From a virus: a DNA stretch of 22,332 nucleotides. Position 1 is the stretch's first letter; every line of letters starts with the position of its first letter. The DNA lies in the IMG/VR virus record IMGVR_UViG_3300031758_000630, positions 1 to 22,332 of that record; one strand, written 5' to 3'. Positions 1-5,639 of the stretch are shown piece after piece. A model generated the notes under the pieces. The model saw only the letters and a list, made by a program, of their open reading frames with translations. It ran no database searches and had not been told where the DNA came from. The position numbers were made by a program, and so were the translations under genes.

Positions 1-2
1 CC

Positions 3-136
3 TAACAATTTGGTAACGCTCTGGCGTGTCGGCCTTGACAGCCGGAGAGAGAGAGGGTAGGCTACGCGCCGGCCAGTCGGCCATTGTAACGATTTGGTAA
101 CGGCTATTGCCCTTTCCGCCATAGAGAGAGTAGACT
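3..136 (+). promoter_or_regulatory. Tandem sigma-70/SigA-like promoters P1 and P2 with upstream direct repeats
   Basis: P1 has TTGACA at 35-40, a 17-nt GA-rich spacer and TAGGCT at 58-63. P2 has TTGCCC at 108-113, a 17-nt spacer that also ends in GAGAGAG, and TAGACT at 131-136. Each lies downstream of a near-identical 16-mer, TAACAATTTGGTAACG at 3-18 and TAACGATTTGGTAACG at 87-102 (one mismatch). The 16-mers look like binding sites for an activator or repressor, or like duplicated promoter units. Both promoters point at the rightward MoxR-VWA operon, which starts about 380-460 nt downstream. Promoter assignment is by consensus match only. Confidence 0.55.
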
Positions 137-160
137 ACTCCACCGCGAGCGCGGAAAGAG

Positions 161-340
161 CCTAATAAGCCTATTAGCCAGAGCCACTTAGGCTACTGCC
201 TAATAAGCCTGACAAGCACGCAGGGATAAGCCCAGATGTGGGCTAGGTTCGCAGGCTTATTAGCAACTAAGAGATTGGCAAGCCTGTTCTGCTACAACCA
301 ATACGAACTCTCTATGTTTATCTATCTCTATTAGTTGCTA
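161..340 (+). promoter_or_regulatory. Structured leader with competing stems upstream of the MoxR-VWA operon
   Basis: No gene is seen in 1-426. This stretch holds CCTAATAAGCCT twice (161-172 and 199-210). CTAATAAGCCTG at 200-211 is perfectly complementary to CAGGCTTATTAG at 252-263, giving a 12-bp stem. That stem encloses a second perfect hairpin, AGCCCA-GATG-TGGGCT (229-244). TAGCAACTAA at 261-270 is in turn complementary to TTAGTTGCTA at 331-340. The 161-172 copy could replace the 199-210 copy in the long stem, and 261-263 is shared between two stems, so the pairings compete. This fits a regulatory leader RNA or a protein-bound operator array. No known riboswitch class was recognised. Confidence 0.45.
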
Positions 341-468
341 GTGGTCGAATTGACCAAGCGCCCCATTTTTACTCTTTCCGCAAGCGTTCGCAGGTGGCTT
401 GGCTTAGGTTAATTTTAGGTGAACAAATGGGTAAACCCCTATTTAGTTGTCGGGTGATGTGCTTAGAA

Positions 469-498
469 TTGACCCGAGGCAACCGCCCCATTTATCTA
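469..498 (+). promoter_or_regulatory. Possible proximal promoter P3 of the MoxR-like gene
   Basis: TTGACC at 469-474 is followed after 18 nt by TATCTA at 493-498, 22 nt before the start codon at 521. The element sits in a degenerate direct repeat: GAATTGACC plus a nearby CGCCCCATTT occurs at about 347-368 and again at 467-493. Only the second copy has a plausible -10. The match is modest. Confidence 0.35.
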
Positions 499-520
499 CA
501 AGAAAGCGAGATTACCGCAG

Positions 521-1912
521 ATGTCCATAGCACTAATGATTGAGAGCGAGGTTGAGAATGGCAAAGAGCAAACTCTGGTCGTTCCAACAAACACCGAAGT
601 CCTTATGTTTCACCGCCTATCGAATGGTCAGCGAGGTCGTGGTCAGCGCTGGCAGTCAGTCAAGACGACTGATGAACTACCTATGACCTTTATCACTCAC
701 GAACCAAAGGCAGTCCTAATCAGCGCCCGAGATGTAGCAAGCGCAGAGATTGGGAATGTCACAGCCCTAGCCGTCAAGTTGCTTGCCGTAGTTAGCAAGC
801 CTGTCAATGAGCAGTTTCCTATCGCTCACGCTGAAATGGTCGGCGAGGTCGTTGAGCAACTAATGGCTGGCGACCCTGAACTGAACGCCTACATTAGTGA
901 CGGCAGACTACGCAATCCTATTACCTTTGCCCCTATCGGCAGTCCTGAATTGGAAACCGCTTTTTACCCTGTCCTAGCCCCAGAGGTTAGCAAGCCTGTT
1001 GAGGTAGCACCTGCCCCAACTGCCAAAGCGCCAATTCCTGCCCCAACCGCACAGAGCGCACAGGTCGAACTTGCTCGTATCCCAGACCGAAAGTGGGCTG
1101 ACGATTACATCAACCGCAAGATTGACGGCAAGATTACTGACTTTGACTTGCTTGATGTTGCCAAGACTAATAAGCAGAATGTCCTAATCCGAGGTCACGC
1201 TGGCTCGGGTAAGACAATGTGTGTGCTTGCTTGGGCAAGCGCTCGGGGATACCGCTACTACAACATCAGCGCCAATGTCGGCTTAGAACCAAGTCACCTA
1301 TTCGGCGCTTGGACACCTACCGAAACCGCAGGTGTCTTTAAGTGGCAAGACGGCGCTGTGACTGACTTGGTAAGACACGGCGGAGTGCTGTTGCTCAACG
1401 AAATTGACTTTATGCCAGAGCGAATTACCACAGTCCTATTTGGCTTGCTTGACGACAGGCGAGAAATCCAACTGCTCGAAAATGGTGGCGAGGTAATCAA
1501 GGCGCACCCTGACCTAGTTGTAATCGGCGACCACAACCCGAACTACCGAGGCAGTCGCCCAATGAACCAAGCGTGGAAAGACCGCTTTGCTCACAAGTTG
1601 GAGTTTGACTACGACAAGTCAATCGAAAAGAAACTTATTAAGAACGCCTCTCTGCTTGATGTAGCGCAGAAACTCCGTGACCAAGCGCACAAGGGCGAGA
1701 TTGACACCCCTATCTCTACCCGAGGTCTAATGGCATTTACCAAGAATGTTGAGAATGTCGGGCTTAACTACGCTATTAACTCTTACATCAACGGCTTTGC
1801 TGATGATGAACGAGAGGCAGTCAAGTTGGTCTTTGACACCGCCAAGTCTGGTATCGCTACCGACTTTGGTATCGAAATCGCAACCGCACCTATTCAGAGT
1901 GACGAGGTTTAA
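521..1912 (+). CDS. MoxR/CobS-like AAA+ ATPase
   Basis: A 463-residue AAA+ ATPase of the MoxR/CobS type, which uses ATP hydrolysis to remodel a partner, usually a VWA-domain protein. Residues 1-160 form an unassigned N-terminal domain. A Pro/Ala-rich linker (about 160-180) leads into the ATPase core: Walker A GHAGSGKT (225-232), Walker B LLLNEID (290-296), a sensor-1 Asn in DHNPNYRG (337-344), a probable arginine finger R355 in KDRF, and a sensor-2 region near R401. The next gene encodes the expected VWA partner and begins 4 nt after this stop. Start chosen at the first ATG; it has only a weak purine-rich ribosome site, and an in-frame ATG at 536 is the alternative. Phage copies are often labelled cobaltochelatase CobS. 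Nothing here shows cobalamin synthesis, so I keep the general remodelling ATPase call. Confidence 0.85.
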   Translation: MSIALMIESEVENGKEQTLVVPTNTEVLMFHRLSNGQRGRGQRWQSVKTTDELPMTFITHEPKAVLISARDVASAEIGNVTALAVKLLAVVSKPVNEQFPIAHAEMVGEVVEQLMAGDPELNAYISDGRLRNPITFAPIGSPELETAFYPVLAPEVSKPVEVAPAPTAKAPIPAPTAQSAQVELARIPDRKWADDYINRKIDGKITDFDLLDVAKTNKQNVLIRGHAGSGKTMCVLAWASARGYRYYNISANVGLEPSHLFGAWTPTETAGVFKWQDGAVTDLVRHGGVLLLNEIDFMPERITTVLFGLLDDRREIQLLENGGEVIKAHPDLVVIGDHNPNYRGSRPMNQAWKDRFAHKLEFDYDKSIEKKLIKNASLLDVAQKLRDQAHKGEIDTPISTRGLMAFTKNVENVGLNYAINSYINGFADDEREAVKLVFDTAKSGIATDFGIEIATAPIQSDEV

Positions 1913-1916
1913 TAAA

Positions 1917-3965
1917 ATGGCTAAACACATTCGCAATACAGGTGAGTATAACCACAACCTAGCGTGGCACAGGTGGTATGAGTGGCAGAACGAGAACGCT
2001 GACCTAATGGCAGACATAGGGTTCGACACCGAAACCATTCAGAAAGTCGCAAAGGAAACAGGGCGAGAGGTCGCCGAGATTTACCAAGAGCGCTCAATGC
2101 GCTACTACGAACTCAAAGAGCAGTTTAACCGAGAGGAATACGCTCGGCAGTCGCAAGACGGACAGCACCTAATCATCAGGAATAACAGCCTTGATAGCGC
2201 TTGCTCTATTTACCAGAAAGCAGACCGCATTTTAACTAACTTGCCTATTCAGGTATTTTTAAATGATGATGTGGCAAGCGCACCTGCTCACAATGACGGC
2301 AAGAATGTCACCTTTAACGCCACGCAGATTAAGGCGCTTGATGATGATACAGTCAGGTCGCTACACGGACTTAACTATCACGAACTAGCGCACCTGCTCT
2401 ACACCCCTCGTATCGGCACAGCGCTTGGCAAGTGGGTAATGGAAAAGGCTACCAAGACTGAAAAGCACACAGGTCGCAGGTTTAATCACGATACACAGCA
2501 GGTAGAGGACTACGACTACGAGTTTAAGGTTGAGGCGCTAGTTGAGGAACGCCGACTGCTTGCCTTTAACATCTTAGAGGACAGCCGAGCCGAGCGACTG
2601 CTGACAATCAAGTATCCAAGTGTCAAGCCGTTTCTAATCGCCACAGTCAGCGATTACATAGCCGACCACGCCGACACCCTCGCTGATAGTTTTGTTTTGC
2701 TTGCTGGTCGTATGTATCTTGACCGAGAACTACGAGCCTTATCAGCCCTGCTATACGCACAGAAACACGGCGAGGACAGGGCGAGGGCAATCTACGAACT
2801 GACCGCAGAGTATCGCAAACTTGTTTTCCCTCGGGATTACACTCGGGCAGAGCAACTAATCACACTCTTAGTAGCCCTATTACCAGAGGGCGCAGGAAAG
2901 CCTGACCCTCACGGCTGTCACGAACGCCCAATGATGAGGAACGGCAAGCCCCAGAGCGAGAAAGCCCAAGACGAAATCAACTCACAAGACCCCGAGGAAA
3001 ATGAAAAGGGTCTATTCCCCGAGGCTGGCACACAGGTCGGCACGAACACAGGCGAGATTGACAAAGACCACGCTCACTTTAACGAACACAGCGAGGCGCT
3101 TATCAAGAAAGCCCAAGAGGTCGCCGAGAGGGCTAAGGCTGATAAGCAACTCCAACAGAAAGTCCGTGACACAGTTGGCGCAATCGCTAGGGATAACTCA
3201 ACCAAGTCTATTTTAGGACAATCTCGATTTACGAGGGCTACGCCTGAACAGCGTGAGGTCACAGCAAGTCGCCTATTCGCACAAGAGTTGGAACGCCTAC
3301 GAATTGACTGCGACCCTCTATGGATACAGGACAAGCCGACAGGCAAACTCAATGTTGCTAAGGCTATGAACGCCGACATCAACGACATCAACAAATTATT
3401 TAATCGTTGGGAATTGGGTAATGACGACTACAACATAGAGGCTTGTATCCTTATGGACAGGTCAGGCTCTATGTGGTCTGAAATGGGCGCAGTCTGCCGT
3501 AGCGCTTGGGCAATCAAGAGGGCTGTTGAGAAAATCAACGGCAGAGTGTCGGTTATGACATTCAGCGATACATCACGCACCCTCATAGACGGCGATACCA
3601 AAGCAAAAGCAACCGAGGTGCTAATGGTCGAAAGTAGTGGTGGAACTGACCCGACCTACGCCCTTAAAGAAACCGAGCGCATAATGGGCTTATCAACTGC
3701 CAAGACAAAGTTGGTCTTTGTCCTGACTGACGGCGCATTTAATAGCAACGCAGATAAATCTATTAAAGCCCTTCGTGACAATGGAGTATTTACCTCTATC
3801 GTATTTTTAGCGAACGGCGATTGGATAGACAAAATCAAAGACGACCCTGCTCAAATCGCACAACTACAACACGGCGCTAACGACCTACAATTTATCGGCA
3901 ACCCTAACGACCTTGTTAAAGTTGCTAAGGGTGTAGTGCGCCACAACATCAAAGGAACGAGGTAA
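1917..3965 (+). CDS. CobT-like VWA-domain protein with HExxH metallopeptidase-like motif
   Basis: A 682-residue protein, the likely partner of the AAA+ ATPase just upstream. The C-terminal von Willebrand factor A domain (about 505-675) has a complete MIDAS metal site: D514-x-S516-x-S518, T577 in GGTDP and D605 in TDGAF. The N-terminal half carries H155-E-L-A-H159 and, about 60 residues on, LEDSRAE (220-226). This arrangement resembles zinc metallopeptidase-like domains fused to VWA modules, in which the downstream acidic residue can be the third ligand. A charged helical stretch (about 380-420) separates the halves. The start is ATG 1917, after GAGG at 1904-1907, inside the end of the ATPase gene. 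The open frame continues upstream to 1746, but that part overlaps the ATPase and lacks a ribosome site. Whether it is a protease or only a metal-binding scaffold cannot be read from sequence. Confidence 0.85.
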   Translation: MAKHIRNTGEYNHNLAWHRWYEWQNENADLMADIGFDTETIQKVAKETGREVAEIYQERSMRYYELKEQFNREEYARQSQDGQHLIIRNNSLDSACSIYQKADRILTNLPIQVFLNDDVASAPAHNDGKNVTFNATQIKALDDDTVRSLHGLNYHELAHLLYTPRIGTALGKWVMEKATKTEKHTGRRFNHDTQQVEDYDYEFKVEALVEERRLLAFNILEDSRAERLLTIKYPSVKPFLIATVSDYIADHADTLADSFVLLAGRMYLDRELRALSALLYAQKHGEDRARAIYELTAEYRKLVFPRDYTRAEQLITLLVALLPEGAGKPDPHGCHERPMMRNGKPQSEKAQDEINSQDPEENEKGLFPEAGTQVGTNTGEIDKDHAHFNEHSEALIKKAQEVAERAKADKQLQQKVRDTVGAIARDNSTKSILGQSRFTRATPEQREVTASRLFAQELERLRIDCDPLWIQDKPTGKLNVAKAMNADINDINKLFNRWELGNDDYNIEACILMDRSGSMWSEMGAVCRSAWAIKRAVEKINGRVSVMTFSDTSRTLIDGDTKAKATEVLMVESSGGTDPTYALKETERIMGLSTAKTKLVFVLTDGAFNSNADKSIKALRDNGVFTSIVFLANGDWIDKIKDDPAQIAQLQHGANDLQFIGNPNDLVKVAKGVVRHNIKGTR

Positions 3966-3967
3966 AA

Positions 3968-4180
3968 ATGGGCAAGAAACTAGCAGAGGATTACTGCTGT
4001 AAAGACTGTGGTGCTACCACAAGCACCCCTGTTAGCGAGTGTTGCGATTGGTGCTTGCTCACTTTGTATAGTGGCGAACATTCACCAATGCTTGACCTAG
4101 CACTACACCGATACAAAAGCGTAGCGGATTGGGTAAATGACCAGACCGACTACTCTGACGAGGAAACCGAGGATAACTAA
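3968..4180 (+). CDS. Small zinc-ribbon protein
   Basis: A 70-residue protein with two paired-cysteine knuckles, C11-x2-C14 and C26-x2-C29, plus extra cysteines C10 and C25. It ends in an acidic tail (DEETEDN). The pattern predicts one structural zinc. The start lies 2 nt after the VWA gene stop, with GGAACGAGG as a strong ribosome site, so it is almost certainly co-translated with the MoxR-VWA pair. It could be an adaptor or substrate-recognition subunit; that is inference from position only. No family was recognised. Confidence 0.7.
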   Translation: MGKKLAEDYCCKDCGATTSTPVSECCDWCLLTLYSGEHSPMLDLALHRYKSVADWVNDQTDYSDEETEDN

Positions 4181-4456
4181 ATGGATAACTACAAACCGCA
4201 GACAGTATCAGATTGGATAAAGATACTGAAAGACCTGAACCCTGACGAGATTGTTATTGGCTCGTTCTTTACGGCAGAGGACTTGGAGTTTTACCCTGAC
4301 CTAGACGAATACGCTGACGACTACGAGGCAATCACGCCCTCGCAGGAACTAATGGCAAAGGTCGCAGAGTGCTACGACAACTCTGACGAGGCTATGTTTC
4401 TATCAGAAACCTTGACAGGCTGGATAACCGAGAACTACGAGGGGGTGAAAGAATGA
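4181..4456 (+). CDS. Small acidic protein of unknown function
   Basis: A 91-residue, strongly acidic protein (many Asp and Glu, for example around 45-60 and the Glu-rich C-terminus) with a predicted helical N-terminus. ATG follows the previous stop directly, with GAGGA 8 nt upstream. It overlaps the next gene by the 4-nt ATGA junction, which suggests translational coupling. I do not recognise a family. The acidic composition, shared with the next gene, would suit a DNA mimic or a binding partner of a basic protein, but no residue pattern proves this. Confidence 0.65.
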   Translation: MDNYKPQTVSDWIKILKDLNPDEIVIGSFFTAEDLEFYPDLDEYADDYEAITPSQELMAKVAECYDNSDEAMFLSETLTGWITENYEGVKE

Positions 4457-4653
4457 GCGAACAGTTTAGAGTTGGATTTAGCAACGAGGAATACGGCTGG
4501 TATTATTTTAGCGCCGACAGCAAAGAGCAGGCTGAGGAACTAATTGAGCAACTCCAAGAGGGAATGATTGACCCCGAGGAACTGCCTGACTTTTACAAGA
4601 AAACGAACGGCGGTTCTGACGAGATTATCTCAGTAGTTGAGGAAATGAATTAG
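4453..4653 (+). CDS. Small acidic protein of unknown function
   Basis: A 66-residue acidic protein and the last gene of the operon. Start ATG lies in an ATGA overlap with the preceding gene and has an excellent ribosome site (GAGGGGGTG, about 7 nt upstream). It has aromatic residues in the N-terminal third (EYGWYYF) and a Glu-rich helix (about 25-40). The stop is followed 22 nt later by an intrinsic terminator, so the operon ends here. No family was recognised. Confidence 0.65.
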   Translation: MSEQFRVGFSNEEYGWYYFSADSKEQAEELIEQLQEGMIDPEELPDFYKKTNGGSDEIISVVEEMN

Positions 4654-4675
4654 AACTAAATACCAAAAAAGCATT

Positions 4676-4703
4676 AAGGCGGTCAGAAATGACCGCCTTT
4701 TTT
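4676..4703 (+). terminator. Intrinsic terminator of the rightward MoxR-VWA operon
   Basis: A perfect 10-bp stem AAGGCGGTCA (4676-4685) / TGACCGCCTT (4690-4699) closed by a GAAA tetraloop, with a run of T that extends to 4703 and A residues before the stem. It is a textbook rho-independent terminator 22 nt after the last gene of the operon. The A tract upstream could also give some activity in the opposite direction. Confidence 0.9.
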
Positions 4704-5064
4704 GCTACCTGCTACCCTGTCATACATCAAAGCGTAAGCACCGGCTGGCACTCGTAGAGCAAGAGTGCTAACGATTTAAATAGGTAATTAGGTATTAGCC
4801 AAGAAAACTAATAGCCACCTGAAACGAGGGCGTGGAACATCACGCGTGATTTTTCTTGCTGCGGCAGGGTAAGCATACACCTAAACTTTGAGAGCATTAA
4901 TAGGTAATTAGGTATTTAAATGCTTGCTGCGGCAGGAATAGCCTAGCGCTATGAAACTACCGAAGGCGGAGTTATTAAATACCGAATTAGGTATTAGCCA
5001 AGAGAACCCAGAGCCACCTGCGAACCACCCACCGACATTCACGCGGGTTGCGACACGCCGAGGT
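4704..5064. repeat. Non-coding repeat region, possible origin or control region
   Basis: No convincing gene lies between the terminator and the Pyr_excise gene. The region holds spaced direct repeats. The core AATTAGGTATT occurs at 4786, 4906 and 4985; the first and third copies extend into TAGCCAAGA and then a nearby AGCCACCTG. CTTGCTGCGGCAGG occurs perfectly at 4855-4868 and 4923-4936. There is also a perfect 12-bp palindrome ATCACGCGTGAT at 4839-4850, just inside an 8-bp inverted repeat CAAGAAAA / TTTTCTTG (4800-4807 and 4851-4858). The motif TATTAGCCA followed by AGCCAC also occurs in the 1-520 leader (about 172-187). Iteron-like spacing and local AT-richness suit a replication origin or a regulator-binding array; neither is shown. 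Confidence 0.5.
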
Positions 5065-5117
5065 TTGACTACTAGATGTAGTGGTATAGGCTAAGGCTAA
5101 CCACAAGATGTAGTGGT
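5065..5117 (+). promoter_or_regulatory. Promoter P4 with twin AGATGTAGTGGT operator-like repeats
   Basis: TTGACT (5065-5070), a 16-nt spacer and TAGGCT (5087-5092) form a promoter with the same -10 hexamer as P1. AGATGTAGTGGT occurs at 5074-5085, inside the spacer, and at 5106-5117, just after the expected start of transcription. Each copy overlaps a dyad: ACTAC-TAGAT-GTAGT (5068-5082) and ACCAC-N8-GTGGT (5100-5117). Two operators bracketing a -10 is a common repressor layout. It drives the Pyr_excise gene. Confidence 0.5.
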
Positions 5118-5138
5118 CATAGCAGAGAGGCATTTATC

Positions 5139-5561
5139 ATTCAGACTTTCTTGCCCTATCCCAACCTAGCAAAAACAGCACAAGTGCTGGACTATCGCAG
5201 GCTTGGTAAGCAGCGGATAGAAACATTACAGATACTCAACACCCTCACAGGCATAAGCCACGGCTGGCAGAACCACCCTGCGGTCAAGATGTGGCGAGGG
5301 AGTGAGATAGTCCTAGCCGACTACGGCATAGCGATGTGCGAGGAGTGGATAGCGAGAGGATACAGAGATACAACCCTGCCTCGCCTGCGAGAGATACAGG
5401 AGAACTTAGAGAACCAGACGAGAGAACTGCCGAGCTGGTGGGGAGAGCAGGCGCTACATATCTCGCACCAGAGCAACTTAATTCGCAAAGACCCTATTTT
5501 CTATGGGCAATTATTTAGTGGAGTGCCAGACAATCTGGAATACTACTGGCCTACGCATTAG
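5139..5561 (+). CDS. MSMEG_6728-type Pyr_excise family protein (putative pyrimidine dimer glycosylase)
   Basis: A protein of about 140 residues resembling the actinobacterial/phage MSMEG_6728 branch of the pyrimidine-dimer DNA glycosylase (endonuclease V-like) family, which would cut UV-damaged DNA. Family signatures visible: QTFLPYPNL at the N-terminus, DYRRLGKQRIETLQIL, NHPAVKMWRG, CEEWIARGYRD, HQSNLIRKDPIFY, and a Tyr-Trp-Pro near the C-terminus. The family normally begins MQTFLP. Here the matching codon is ATT at 5139, 8 nt after AGAGAGG, and no in-frame ATG or GTG exists back to the stop at 5079. TTG at 5151 is possible but would remove conserved residues and sits 20 nt from the ribosome site. 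I therefore annotate an ATT start. The glycosylase activity is inferred from the family only. Confidence 0.7.
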   Translation: MQTFLPYPNLAKTAQVLDYRRLGKQRIETLQILNTLTGISHGWQNHPAVKMWRGSEIVLADYGIAMCEEWIARGYRDTTLPRLREIQENLENQTRELPSWWGEQALHISHQSNLIRKDPIFYGQLFSGVPDNLEYYWPTH

Positions 5562-5592
5562 TGCCGGAAGGAAAAGAGAGAGAGAGAGAGAA

Positions 5593-5625
5593 CTTTTTGA
5601 GAGAGAGCCATTTCACTCAAAAAAG
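5593..5625. terminator. Weak inverted repeat in the convergent junction
   Basis: CTTTTTGAG (5593-5601) and CTCAAAAAAG (5616-5625) can pair with one bulge around a 14-nt loop, between the ends of the rightward Pyr_excise gene and the leftward 5640-7091 gene. Just before it lies an (AG)8 tract at 5575-5590. The stem is AT-rich, so a bidirectional terminator is only a possibility. Confidence 0.3.
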
Positions 5626-5639
5626 AGCGCTATTAGTAA

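Noticed and set aside
1-520. tRNA gene suggested by GTTCGCA-like words at about 248 and 386
   Set aside because: No acceptor stem, anticodon arm or correct spacing could be built around them.
521-1912. Cobaltochelatase CobS assignment, with CobT for the next gene
   Set aside because: No cobalamin genes are nearby; similarity is to the general MoxR-VWA architecture, so a metabolic role is not supported by this window.
1746-1916. In-frame upstream extension of the VWA gene
   Set aside because: It lies wholly inside the ATPase gene in another frame, has no ribosome site, and its composition (Leu/Thr/Ser-rich) is unlike a real N-terminus; ATG 1917 has GAGG at the right distance.
4781-5003. Possible CRISPR array from the AATTAGGTATT repeats
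   Set aside because: Only three copies, spaced 120 and 79 nt, with unequal repeat length; not an array. No cas1 or cas2 is present, and the Cas4-like gene fits a phage recombination nuclease.
4951-5094. A 47-codon rightward frame starting MKLPKAELLN
   Set aside because: Ribosome site is poor (AGGA 14 nt away), it runs through the repeat and promoter P4, and the equivalent frame in the other repeat copies is interrupted by stops.
5575-5608. AG dinucleotide tracts near the convergent junction
   Set aside because: Simple (AG)n tracts also occur at 45-57; they are probably low-complexity filler. No hairpin with good stability is formed.
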